Assembly: GCF_025840185.1 (NCBI RefSeq)
Contig: NZ_JAMPJU010000001.1
Location: 186,001 to 250,000, forward strand
Direction of reading: 5' to 3'
DNA from: Brenneria izbisi
GTDB lineage: Bacteria > Pseudomonadota > Gammaproteobacteria > Enterobacterales > Enterobacteriaceae
DNA: 64,000 nucleotides
Positions 28,908 to 38,244 of this stretch are shown in pieces; position 1 is the stretch's first letter; every line of letters begins with the position of its first letter. Under the pieces are notes generated by a model. That model had not been told where the DNA came from. It was given only the letters and a program-made list of their open reading frames with translations, and ran no database searches. The translations under genes were made by a program, and so were the position numbers.

Positions 28908-28949
28908 TTGAGCAATATCAACATTTTTTACATAACAGTACGGCACTAT
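28908..28949 (+). promoter_or_regulatory. fnrS promoter with FNR box
   Basis: TTGAGCAATATCAA (28908-28921) matches the FNR consensus TTGAT-N4-ATCAA with one mismatch and is centred 42.5 bases before the predicted fnrS start, the class II activator position. CACTAT at 28944-28949 is a suitable -10. Confidence 0.85.
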
Positions 28950-28956
28950 CCTTCAT

Positions 28957-29076
28957 GCAGGTGAATGCAACGTCAAGCGATGGGCGTTGCGCTCCATATT
29001 GTCTTACTTCCTTTTTTGAATTACTGCATAGCACAATTGATTCACACCATGCCGACGATTTCGTCGGCATTTTTTT
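28957..29076 (+). ncRNA. fnrS: Anaerobic small RNA FnrS
   Basis: The sequence from GCAGGTGAATGCAACGTC through CTTACTTCCTTTTTTGAATT and TGCATAGCACAATTGATTC matches E. coli FnrS almost base for base. It ends in a ten-base-pair stem (ATGCCGACGA/TCGTCGGCAT, 29049-29070) and a T-run. FnrS is induced by FNR without oxygen and, with Hfq, represses mRNAs for aerobic functions such as sodB. It lies between zntB and ttcA; in E. coli it also follows zntB. Confidence 0.95.
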
Positions 29077-29115
29077 GGGCTTTCCACCTCAGCACCCGTT
29101 CTGCTTTTCCATTCT

Positions 29116-30051
29116 TTATTTGATTTCCAGTACATTGAGCCTGGTCTGAGACGGGATATCCTCGTCATCTTCCGGTTGCCAGCCAACCGGCTGCATTGGC
29201 AACGTTTCGCGATCAAACGCCAGATCGCCGCCGTCAATCACTTCGCCGCCGTGTTGAATGCTTTTAAAATCAAACAGCGTATGGTCGGCGAGATGAGAAG
29301 GCACCACATTCTGCATTGCGCTGAACATGGTTTCGATACGGCCAGGATAACGTTTATCCCAGTCCCGCAGCATATCCTTGATCACCTGACGTTGCAGATT
29401 AGGCTGTGAACCACAGAGATTACACGGAATGATCGGATACTGGCGCGCATCGGCAAAACGTTCGATGTCTTTCTCACGACAGTAGGCCAGTGGACGGATC
29501 ACCACATGCTTGCCGTCGTCACTCATCAGTTTCGGCGGCATACCTTTCAATTTTCCGCCGTAGAACATATTCAGAAACAGCGTTTGCAGAATATCGTCAC
29601 GGTGGTGGCCCAGCGCGATTTTGGTCGCGCCTAATTCGCTGGCCGTGCGATACAGAATACCGCGGCGCAGACGCGAGCACAGTGAGCAGGTGGTTTTCCC
29701 TTCTGGAATTTTCTCTTTCACAATGCCATAGGTATTTTCTTCGACGATCTTGTATTCAACGCCGACATGCTCAAGGTATTGCGGCAACACATGTTCAGGA
29801 AAACCGGGCTGCTTCTGGTCCAGATTGACGGCGACCAGTGAAAAATTAACCGGCGCGCTCTGTTGCAGGTTGCGCAGAATTTCCAACATGGTGAAGCTGT
29901 CTTTGCCGCCGGACAGACAAACCATGATACGGTCACCTTCTTCAATCATATTGAAGTCTGCGATGGCTTCCCCGACGTTACGACGCAGACGCTTCTGAAG
30001 TTTGTTGAGATTGTATTGTTGTTTTGGTGTAATTTCTTGTTTTTCTTGCAT
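29116..30051 (-). CDS. ttcA: tRNA 2-thiocytidine synthetase TtcA
   Basis: The 311-residue protein equals E. coli TtcA in length and starts [19 protein letters not shown]. It has the PP-loop CLSGGKDSF (about 52-60) and two CxxC motifs (CSLC and CNLC) that bind the iron-sulfur cluster. It makes 2-thiocytidine at position 32 of some tRNAs. The ATG at 30051 was chosen by family length; a TTG start 21 bases upstream has no support. Confidence 0.96.
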   Translation of the reverse strand: MQEKQEITPKQQYNLNKLQKRLRRNVGEAIADFNMIEEGDRIMVCLSGGKDSFTMLEILRNLQQSAPVNFSLVAVNLDQKQPGFPEHVLPQYLEHVGVEYKIVEENTYGIVKEKIPEGKTTCSLCSRLRRGILYRTASELGATKIALGHHRDDILQTLFLNMFYGGKLKGMPPKLMSDDGKHVVIRPLAYCREKDIERFADARQYPIIPCNLCGSQPNLQRQVIKDMLRDWDKRYPGRIETMFSAMQNVVPSHLADHTLFDFKSIQHGGEVIDGGDLAFDRETLPMQPVGWQPEDDEDIPSQTRLNVLEIK

Positions 30052-30306
30052 TTTACATATGCTCTTTGGCAAGGGGCATTATTGCGGCAAAATAATTCAC
30101 GGCATGCATTGGATGATATCTGCATAAGTATGGCGTGTATGGTACGGATTACGACGACGAATGCCAGTTCGTTTTAGACGCTATTGGGTCATCGCCTGAT
30201 GACGCATGCGCCTTACTGATATCGGGTTCTCATTTTTGCTTGCGGTGACGTCTATACTAGACCACAAGCTAAAATGATGACCACGGGCTAAAAGGAGGAT
30301 GAAATC

Positions 30307-30852
30307 ATGCAAAGTTTTCCGCTTGAGAAAGCGTTTACATTGATTGAGCCGGGGCCGGTTGTTCTGGTGACGACGAACAATGGTCAGCAGGATAACGTGA
30401 TGACCATCACATGGACAATGGTTCTTGATTTTTCAGCTACTTTCGCCATAACCACGGGGCCGTGGAACTATTCTTATACCGCACTTCAGACCTTCAGGGA
30501 GTGCGTCATTGCCATTCCCACCGTCGATATGATCGATACGGTGATTGGCATTGGCATATGCTCCGGGCAGGACACCGATAAGTTTCACCAGTTTGATCTT
30601 ACCCCGCTGCGGAGTAAGCATGTTCGGGCGCCCCTCATCAAGGAGTGCCTGGCCAATATTGAGTGTCGGGTTGTCGATATTATCGAACGGCACGGTATCC
30701 TGGTGCTGGAAGGCCTCGCTGCCTATTTCGATGATACGCGCGTCGAGCAGCGCATGCTTCATGCCGTTGGCGACGGCACGTTTATCACCACGGATGGCGG
30801 AAGGATTGATCGAAAGGAGATGATGCGTTCCAAGCTGCCGGACAGCGTATAG
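30307..30852 (+). CDS. Flavin-reductase-like FMN-binding protein (DIM6/NTAB family)
   Basis: The 181-residue protein has the flavin-reductase-like split-barrel pattern: VVLVTTNNGQQDNVMTITWTM near residues 18-38 and TTGPWNYSYTAL (about 56-67), ending in a short C-terminal tail. Such proteins bind FMN and act as flavin or unknown oxidoreductases; no partner oxygenase is adjacent, so the substrate is unknown. AAAGGAGGA lies a good distance before the ATG. TATACT at about 30250 could be its -10. It stands alone between ttcA and ydbJ. Confidence 0.85.
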   Translation: MQSFPLEKAFTLIEPGPVVLVTTNNGQQDNVMTITWTMVLDFSATFAITTGPWNYSYTALQTFRECVIAIPTVDMIDTVIGIGICSGQDTDKFHQFDLTPLRSKHVRAPLIKECLANIECRVVDIIERHGILVLEGLAAYFDDTRVEQRMLHAVGDGTFITTDGGRIDRKEMMRSKLPDSV

Positions 30853-31035
30853 TCTTTTACGGCAGATTGCTTTTCCCGCGCATCACGTCCGGTTTTTCAT
30901 CGTCGCGGGGCATTTATTGATGTGACGGCGAATAAGGTGTGGTAAATATATTCTTCATCCTAGGATTTATCCGATATTACTTGATGCAATGCCTTGCGTC
31001 AGGTGATGTCATCCACACGATTTGGAGCCAAGACA

Positions 31036-31320
31036 ATGAAAGGGTATCAATGGCTGGTTACTGTGGCCGCACTGGTATTGGCGGGGTGCAGCGGTGGCGA
31101 AAAAGCCGCGGCTGTCGATAAACGGGATCCCGCATTAGATGAAAATTCGGTTGTATTGCTGAAAAGCAGCACCCCGTTGGATGTTAACTGTACATTGATT
31201 GGCGGAACGATGGCCCTCTCCCGTCAATTGGATGGCGCCAGCGTAGGCACCTGCCAATTGGCGAATGGCAAACGTTGCGACGAACGCGCGGTGATGAACG
31301 GAACGTGTCCCGCAGGCTGA
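31036..31320 (+). CDS. ydbJ: DUF333 lipoprotein (YdbJ-like)
   Basis: The 94-residue protein has a lipoprotein signal (MKGYQWLVTVAALVLAGC, lipid-bearing Cys near residue 18) and a DUF333 module with the spaced pattern C-TLIGG, GASVGTCQLANGKRCDE, NGTC. GGAG lies eight bases before ATG 31036. In E. coli the DUF333 lipoprotein gene ydbJ also lies near ldhA (with hslJ, absent here). Its function is unknown. Confidence 0.85.
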   Translation: MKGYQWLVTVAALVLAGCSGGEKAAAVDKRDPALDENSVVLLKSSTPLDVNCTLIGGTMALSRQLDGASVGTCQLANGKRCDERAVMNGTCPAG

Positions 31321-31325
31321 GCATG

Positions 31326-31346
31326 GCGGCAGCCTGAGACTGCCGC
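31326..31346. terminator. Hairpin between convergent ydbJ and ldhA
   Basis: GCGGCAG (31326-31332) and CTGCCGC (31340-31346) form a perfect stem with a seven-base loop between the two converging stop codons. There is no clear T-run on either side, so confidence is low. Confidence 0.4.
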
Positions 31347-31356
31347 AGGTTGGCGC

Positions 31357-32349
31357 TCAGGGGTTCAGCAGATTCTCGCACGGTTCATTCTGACTGATTT
31401 GTTTCAGGTTTTGCAGCGTTGTCTGGGAGATGCTGGTCAGGGCTTCCTCGGTCAGAAAGGCTTGATGGCCGGTAAACAGCACATTGTGACAAGCGGATAA
31501 GCGGCGGAAAACATCGTCCTGAATGACGTCGTTCGATTTATCGGTAAAGAACAAATCCCGTTCATTCTCATAAACATCCATGCCCAGCGCCCCGATTTTC
31601 TGCTGTTTTAGCGCATCAATCGCCGCCTGCGAGTCAATTAATCCGCCACGGCTGGTGTTGATAATCATCACGCCGTCTTTCATCTGTGAAAATGCGTTAC
31701 GATCGAGCAGATGGTGGTTTTCCGGCGTGAGCGGGCAGTGCAGCGAAATCACATCGGCGCGGGCATAAAGTGCTTTCAGATCGACATATTCCGCCCCCAG
31801 TTCCAGCGCCTGAGGATTAGGGTAGGGATCAAACGCCAGCAGGCGCATACCGAAACCTTTCAGAATGCGCATGGCGGCAATGCCGATTTTCCCCGTACCG
31901 ATAATGCCGGCGGTACGGTTGTGCATGTTGAAACCAATCAACCCTTCAAGGGAGAAGTTAGCGTCACGGGTGCGCTGGTAAGCGCGATGGATGCGGCGGT
32001 TAAGGCACAGCATCAAGCCAACGGCGTGCTCAGCCACTGCTTCCGGTGAATACGCCGGAACACGCGCCACCTTGATGCCCAATTCTCTGGCCGCTTCCAG
32101 ATCGACATTATTGAAACCGGCACAACGCAGCGCCAGGGTTTTAACGCCCAGTTGCGCCAGTTCCGTCAATACTTCGCGGCTGCCATCGTCATTGACGAAA
32201 ATACATACCGCCTGACAGCCCGCCGCGGTTTTGGCCGTGCGCGATGTCAGCATGAAATCAAAAAATTCCAACTGATAGCCAAATTGTTGATTCACCTGCT
32301 CTAAATATTTACGGTCGTATTGCTTGGTGCTGTAGATTGCCAGTTTCAT
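31357..32349 (-). CDS. ldhA: Fermentative D-lactate dehydrogenase
   Basis: The 330-residue D-2-hydroxyacid dehydrogenase starts MKLAIYSTKQYDRKYLEQVN like E. coli LdhA (329). It has the NAD-binding GIIGTGKIG (about 150-158), the catalytic Arg in INTSRGGLID, the Glu in MDVYENE and the His in FTGHQAFLTEEAL. It reduces pyruvate to D-lactate with NADH during fermentation. The gene converges with ydbJ and is followed upstream by aer. Confidence 0.97.
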   Translation of the reverse strand: MKLAIYSTKQYDRKYLEQVNQQFGYQLEFFDFMLTSRTAKTAAGCQAVCIFVNDDGSREVLTELAQLGVKTLALRCAGFNNVDLEAARELGIKVARVPAYSPEAVAEHAVGLMLCLNRRIHRAYQRTRDANFSLEGLIGFNMHNRTAGIIGTGKIGIAAMRILKGFGMRLLAFDPYPNPQALELGAEYVDLKALYARADVISLHCPLTPENHHLLDRNAFSQMKDGVMIINTSRGGLIDSQAAIDALKQQKIGALGMDVYENERDLFFTDKSNDVIQDDVFRRLSACHNVLFTGHQAFLTEEALTSISQTTLQNLKQISQNEPCENLLNP

Positions 32350-32455
32350 CGCATCTTTCTCCCAAAAATTCTCTGTTTAAGCTATCAGAAAAGAGTCAGG
32401 GGACATACCGTTACCTCACAAAAGCATAACGGTCCGTGACAGGAGAACACAGCAA

Positions 32456-34009
32456 TTAGCGGGGGATGCTGAAGACGGAGACCGCTTCCGACATGGTGTT
32501 GATTTGTTGTTCCAGGCTGCTGATTGCGGCGCTGGAATGGCTGGCCAGTATCGTGTTCTGGCGGGTCAGTTCGTCGATGTTGTTAACCGCATCGTTAATT
32601 TGTCCCAGCCCTTGCGATTGTTCATGGGTCGCCAGACTGATTTGGTTCACCAACTGCGTTACCTGCTGAACCTGCGTCAGAATATTATTCATCGACTCGC
32701 TGGTATGGTTTACCAGTTTGTCGCTGGTATTGATGTTGTCAATGGTGGTTTCGATAATGGTGGCGATGTCTTTTGCCGCCTGTGCGCTGCGCTGCGCCAG
32801 AATACGAACTTCACTCGCAACCACGGCAAAGCTCTTGCCTTGTTCACCGGCATGGGCGGCTTCAACGGCGGCGTTCAGCGCGAGGATGTTGGTCTGGAAG
32901 GACAGGTTATTCAACACATTGATAATATCGGTAATCTCTTTGCTGGAGCGAGTCATGGCCACCATGGTATCGGTAACCTGATTGACGGCGCAGTCGCCGG
33001 CCTCGACCGCGACATTGGCGTCTTCCGCGCAGCGTGTCGCCAACTGCGAGGCGGAGGCATTGCTTTTGATGGTCGCGGTCAATTGTTCCATTGATGAGGC
33101 GGTATTTTGCAGACTTTGAGCGGTATCATCACAGCGTTGGCTGAGCGTATGGTTGCCAGCCGCAATCTCGCGACAGGCGCAGTTTAGTTCGGCCAGTTTG
33201 CTATTCACATCATCCACAAAGGTACGGAAGTTCATGCCGGACTGATTAACCGCCCGTAATAGCATGCCGACCTCATCCACGCGATCAAGCTGGAAGTTAT
33301 TATCAGCCTGCCCGGAGGCGGAATTGACGGCCTGATGCAGAATTTTTTCCAGCGGTTTTGCCAGATGCATAACCAGTAATTCGCCGGTTATCAATGCGCC
33401 GCCGGATATTGCCAGCGCAAACATTAATACCGGCAAACTCCAGGGAAACAGCGTCAGCAGAATAGATAACGTAAATAGAATAAAAAAATAAATGTAACTT
33501 CTAATCCGCCAGCGAACCGGGATTATTTTGAACAGGCTAAGGAATTTCAGCGGGCCTTTATAAATCAGCAGGCCCTGATATAAACGCTGATGCTTGAGTT
33601 TATTCTCGTTTATTTTATGGTAAAGCGTTGCCGCTTGCTGGATTTCCTGTTGGGAAACCTGGGTTCGAACCGACATATACCCGGTGACCTTGCCTTCTTT
33701 CATCAATGGCGTGGTGCTGGCTTTAACCCAGTAGTAATCGCCGTTTTTCCGGCGGTTTTTTACCATGCCCGTCCAGATCCTGCCTGCGTTCAGGGTAGTC
33801 CACATATCGGCGAAAGCGTCTGGCGGCATGTCGGGATGACGCACGATGTTATGTGGCTGACAGAGGAGTTCGTCGAATGTGTAGCCGCTGGCATGAATAA
33901 AGTCGTTATTCGCATAGGTGATGTGACTGTCTGTTGTCGTTACTGACATCAGCTTGGCTTTCTCATCTAATAAATATTGAATATCACTGACGGGATAATT
34001 TTTACGCAT
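32456..34009 (-). CDS. aer: Aerotaxis receptor Aer
   Basis: The 517-residue protein has an N-terminal PAS domain (about 15-120; [17 protein letters not shown] and [15 protein letters not shown] match Aer). A hydrophobic anchor of about 40 residues follows ([20 protein letters not shown]), then a HAMP-like region and a C-terminal signalling domain with the hairpin tip [29 protein letters not shown]. Aer senses redox state through FAD in the PAS domain and controls CheA via CheW. There is no C-terminal NWETF-type receptor-modification pentapeptide, as in E. coli Aer. I found no clean sigma28 promoter. Confidence 0.93.
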   Translation of the reverse strand: MRKNYPVSDIQYLLDEKAKLMSVTTTDSHITYANNDFIHASGYTFDELLCQPHNIVRHPDMPPDAFADMWTTLNAGRIWTGMVKNRRKNGDYYWVKASTTPLMKEGKVTGYMSVRTQVSQQEIQQAATLYHKINENKLKHQRLYQGLLIYKGPLKFLSLFKIIPVRWRIRSYIYFFILFTLSILLTLFPWSLPVLMFALAISGGALITGELLVMHLAKPLEKILHQAVNSASGQADNNFQLDRVDEVGMLLRAVNQSGMNFRTFVDDVNSKLAELNCACREIAAGNHTLSQRCDDTAQSLQNTASSMEQLTATIKSNASASQLATRCAEDANVAVEAGDCAVNQVTDTMVAMTRSSKEITDIINVLNNLSFQTNILALNAAVEAAHAGEQGKSFAVVASEVRILAQRSAQAAKDIATIIETTIDNINTSDKLVNHTSESMNNILTQVQQVTQLVNQISLATHEQSQGLGQINDAVNNIDELTRQNTILASHSSAAISSLEQQINTMSEAVSVFSIPR

Positions 34010-34470
34010 CGATTAATCCTTAAATATAAGCAAGTATGAACGTGATATTTTTAATCAATTGATTAACGGTAAAATAAAACGTTCATCGTTAATTAACGGC
34101 TAATTTCACAAAATAGTTAACTAATCAACGTATAAAAATAACTTGCCAATAGCTCAAAGCAGTTTAATTTGTGACATAGATCACCTGGATGCTTTTGATT
34201 GGTCATGGGAATGACAAGATTAATAATCTTTATCTGACTATAGCTTAAATTTAGTAGGTGGTTATCTGGGATGCGGCGTGATCGGTCTATCAATGCGGAC
34301 AGTCTATAATACTTGCCCGGATGGTGGCATATCCGGGTGGCGAATTATATGATGCCAGGTGTGAGCCGGGGGCTTATTGGTTAAGATAATGCGCGTCGAT
34401 TGTATAAAAAACAAACTTCCGATCATGGCGCAGGTTTTTATGGATTCTACCGGATACTTAATCTCTACGA
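34010..34470. other. Divergent region between aer and ydbH
   Basis: This stretch of 461 bases has no gene. The aer-proximal half is AT-rich and holds a near-perfect CRP site. The ydbH-proximal half contains TATAAT at 34305-34310, a likely -10 with a poor -35, followed by a leader hairpin (CCCGGAT and ATCCGGG around 34316-34338). Confidence 0.55.
34170..34185. promoter_or_regulatory. CRP site between aer and ydbH
   Basis: TGTGA-CATAGA-TCACC matches the CRP consensus at nine of ten key positions. It lies 161 bases upstream of aer and 285 upstream of ydbH. E. coli aer is linked to flagellar and FNR/CRP-type control, so aer is the likelier target by distance; unproven. Confidence 0.6.
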
Positions 34471-37059
34471 ATGATTAAAAAATACGCGTTACCCGGCATG
34501 GCGCTGTTACTGCTGCTGTTGTTCGTATCGTGGCAGACTATGCCGCAATGGTTACCTCGCATCGCCGGGATCTGGTTACCTGCGGAAATGTCGTTGACGT
34601 TGCGTTCAACGCCAGTTTGGTCTCATGGGGAGTTGCAAAGTGATGGCATCAGACTCGCCGTGGGCGAATGTACGCTGCTTGATGTGGGGAATATGGCGCT
34701 GCAACGGCAATCCGGGCGATGGAAGGTCGATATCGATGCCGTTACGCTGAATAGCGATTGCCTGCCGCAGTTGGCATCTGATAGCGAGGCGACGCCGGCA
34801 CGTCTTTCCCTGTGGCAACGGCGTTTACCGGCAGGCGATATCACGATTGGAACATTTACATTGCAACCCTGGCGCGATTATGCCGGACGCGTGCGGTTCA
34901 GCACCGATGGCGATCGACAGCAGACGTTGCATTATCAAGGTGATCAGTTGGCGTTTCAGGCCGCGCTGAGCCAACAGCATCTGAGTTTACGCGATGGCAT
35001 GCTGGCAACGTCGGCGGGCTACATTCGCTTGCAATTGAGCGGTGAGCTCGATCTGGCTGATACGCTGACGCAAGCGCCGGTACAGGGTGAGCTTAGCGGT
35101 CAGTTTGACGGCGCTCAAACGCCGGAGCCTGTTTCCATGCGGCTAAGCTGGCAGCGCCAGCAGGGGGAATTGTCACTGCGGGCGAGGGGCGATAACGAGC
35201 CGCTGGTCTCGCTGCCGTGGCGCTTATCCGCCGAGCAGATCCAGGTGAGCAACGGCGTCTGGCGCTGGCCTTATGCCGCACAACCGCTGTCGGGACGAAT
35301 TTCGCTCACGTTGCAAAACTGGCGGCAAGGGTTGGAAAAAACGCGCATCGACGCGCGAATGAATATGCTGACGCAAGGACATAACGGTAAAGCCAACGCG
35401 GTTCTGGTGCTGGGGCCGGGCCATTTGGGGCTGATTGACAGTGAGTTGCGTTTTCAGTTAACCGGTCAGGCCAATCTGTCAGACTTATCATTAACCGCAT
35501 CGCTGCCGGGCATACTGCAAGGTGCTTTATTAAACCCGGAATTGTCGATTTTACCCGGCGGGCTACTGCGCGCCTGGGGCGCGCTGGGGCCACAGGCACG
35601 GCTTGAGGAAGCGCGCTGGCCATTGGCCGGCGTGCGGATCAGCGCCAGCGGAGTGAATGGACGGTTGCAGGCCATCGTCAAGGCCCATCATACCTATTGG
35701 GGGCGGTTCAACCTGCATCTGGACGGTCAAGCGCAGGATTTCTGGCCTGATCGAGGGCGCTGGCAGTGGCGCTATTGGGGCAGCGGACAATTGCCGCCGC
35801 TAAAAGCAAATTGGGACGTCGCGGGGCATGGTCGCTGGCAGGATACGCTGATTGAAGTGAGTCAGCTGTCGAGCGGATTGAATCAGCTTGGCTACGGCCT
35901 GGTGACGGTTCACCAGCCGCGACTAACCATCGTCGAACCGGTGCGCTGGCAGCGCGCCCGAACGGGCGCACATTTTCAGGGCGCGTTGCAACTGGCGTCA
36001 CAACAAGTGAATTTCAGCAATGGCGGTTATCTTCCGCCCACATTGATGAGTTTGAGTATGCAGGGCAATGATCCCAATGACTTTCTAATGAAAGGCGCGT
36101 TACAGGCGCGGAACATTGGCCCGGTAACGCTGCGCGGACGCTGGGACGGCGAGCGGTTGCGCGGCAATGCCTGGTGGCCGCGTCAGCCTCTGACGGTGTT
36201 TCAGCCCTTGCTTTCAGAAAAACTGAAAATGAATATTCGCGCCGGACAATTCTATGCGCAGGCGGCATTTTCCGCCGCGCAAGGACAAGGGTTCCGCGCC
36301 GGGGGACATTGGGCGGTGCAGAACGGCGGACTCTGGTTGCAGGACGGCGAAGTGGGCGGCGTTAACTTTGTGCTGCCTTACCGTCTGGAGGATCAGCGTT
36401 GGGAATTCGGCATCAAACAACCGGCGACATTACGGATCGCCATGCTCGACAACCTGTTTCGCATGACGGATATTCGCCTTGATCTGCAAGGCTTCTATCC
36501 TTACAGCGAAAAACAGCCGTTGATAATATCGCAAACCGCAATGGATGCGTTAGGCGGACACATCAGCTTGTCGGCCTTGCGCTGGCCGCAGCGGGAAGAC
36601 GCGTTGTTTACGGTGAAAAGCGTGGAGCTGAGCGAACTGATTACCGCGTTGAAACTGAAACAGTTTGCGATGTCGGGGCGAATCAGTGGCGTGCTGCCGC
36701 TGAATTTTAACCATCCTGACAAGCTGATTCAGGGCGGGCGGTTTACTAATGATCGTTTCCTGACGCTGCGGATGGATAAAACGTTGGCCGATGAATTGGA
36801 GAGCAAAAACATGGTCACCGGCGCGGTGATTAACTGGGTGCGTTATCTGGAAATCGACCAATCCTATGCCACAGTGGATTTGAGCAATCAAGGCGAACTG
36901 TTGCTGATTTCGCAAATTCAGGGGAAAAACCCGCTGTTAAGTGCGGATCGGCAAGTCATTCTCAACTATCGTCATCAGGAAAATATTTTCCAGCTATGGC
37001 GGAGTTTACGTTTTGGCGATAATTTGCAGGATACGTTGGAGCAACAGGCAAATGAATAA
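34471..37059 (+). CDS. ydbH: AsmA-like intermembrane lipid-transport protein YdbH
   Basis: The 862-residue protein has one N-terminal inner-membrane helix (ALPGMALLLLLLFVSW) and a long periplasmic part of beta-rich repeats, ending in a DUF2875/YdbH-type C-terminal region (MSGRISGVLPLNFNHPDKLIQGG, LYRHQENIFQLWRSLRFG-like). E. coli YdbH is 879 residues. With YhdP and TamB it belongs to the AsmA-like proteins that bridge the periplasm and move phospholipids to the outer membrane. The lipoprotein YnbE, encoded 15 bases downstream, completes its bridge. Confidence 0.93.
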   Translation: MIKKYALPGMALLLLLLFVSWQTMPQWLPRIAGIWLPAEMSLTLRSTPVWSHGELQSDGIRLAVGECTLLDVGNMALQRQSGRWKVDIDAVTLNSDCLPQLASDSEATPARLSLWQRRLPAGDITIGTFTLQPWRDYAGRVRFSTDGDRQQTLHYQGDQLAFQAALSQQHLSLRDGMLATSAGYIRLQLSGELDLADTLTQAPVQGELSGQFDGAQTPEPVSMRLSWQRQQGELSLRARGDNEPLVSLPWRLSAEQIQVSNGVWRWPYAAQPLSGRISLTLQNWRQGLEKTRIDARMNMLTQGHNGKANAVLVLGPGHLGLIDSELRFQLTGQANLSDLSLTASLPGILQGALLNPELSILPGGLLRAWGALGPQARLEEARWPLAGVRISASGVNGRLQAIVKAHHTYWGRFNLHLDGQAQDFWPDRGRWQWRYWGSGQLPPLKANWDVAGHGRWQDTLIEVSQLSSGLNQLGYGLVTVHQPRLTIVEPVRWQRARTGAHFQGALQLASQQVNFSNGGYLPPTLMSLSMQGNDPNDFLMKGALQARNIGPVTLRGRWDGERLRGNAWWPRQPLTVFQPLLSEKLKMNIRAGQFYAQAAFSAAQGQGFRAGGHWAVQNGGLWLQDGEVGGVNFVLPYRLEDQRWEFGIKQPATLRIAMLDNLFRMTDIRLDLQGFYPYSEKQPLIISQTAMDALGGHISLSALRWPQREDALFTVKSVELSELITALKLKQFAMSGRISGVLPLNFNHPDKLIQGGRFTNDRFLTLRMDKTLADELESKNMVTGAVINWVRYLEIDQSYATVDLSNQGELLLISQIQGKNPLLSADRQVILNYRHQENIFQLWRSLRFGDNLQDTLEQQANE

Positions 37060-37074
37060 ATTCGGTATAGCGCC

Positions 37075-37308
37075 ATGAAGTATAACGGTAGCATTCAGGT
37101 CGCGGCCTGCGCGGTATTTCTACTGACAGGCTGTGTGCCGCGTATTGAAGTGGCCGCGCCGAAAGAGCCGATCACGATTAACATGAATGTGAAGATTGCG
37201 CATGAAATCCACATCAGCGCGGATAAAGAGGCCACGCAGTTATTGGAAAAATCGGATAACGCCGTGAGTGAAAAGGTAAAAAAAAGCGCGCCTGAAGGCG
37301 CGCAATAA
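37075..37308 (+). CDS. ynbE: YnbE lipoprotein, partner of YdbH
   Basis: The 77-residue lipoprotein has a signal peptide ending LLTGC (lipidated Cys near residue 20). It carries the YnbE core PRIEVAAPKEPITINMNVKI, which matches E. coli YnbE; that protein is only about 61 residues. The extra C-terminal residues (about 64-77, EKVKKSAPEGAQ) are encoded by the hairpin and A-run that form the terminator of convergent azoR. YnbE sits in the outer membrane and multimerises with YdbH. The chaperone gene ydbL, next in E. coli, is missing here. Confidence 0.92.
   Translation: MKYNGSIQVAACAVFLLTGCVPRIEVAAPKEPITINMNVKIAHEIHISADKEATQLLEKSDNAVSEKVKKSAPEGAQ
37278..37303 (-). terminator. azoR terminator lying inside the 3' end of ynbE
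   Basis: GCGCGCC (37286-37292), loop TGAA, GGCGCGC (37297-37303). On the minus strand the hairpin is followed by eight Ts, a strong intrinsic terminator about 70 bases beyond the azoR stop. It is read as codons of ynbE on the plus strand and may also weaken ynbE readthrough. Confidence 0.85.
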
Positions 37309-37373
37309 AACAGCCAGAACACAACACTAATGATAGGTAATTTAATGACAGAGTCGTTAATAATGAAACAGGG

Positions 37374-38051
<678 letters not shown>

Positions 38052-38244
38052 TCATCGTGGTTGAAAGTGCAAATATTCGAGCGCATTGTTCGATTTTATT
38101 GAATAAGCATGTATTCGCATGGTTAGAGCCGTCGGCGGTGATGTGCTACCATGCATGCCGGAAAATGTTCCGGTTTAAGTGACTGGGAACAGGGCGTAAA
38201 TATGGCCCGTAACAGGCAAGAAAAAGTATTAAGGAGTCCGCAAC

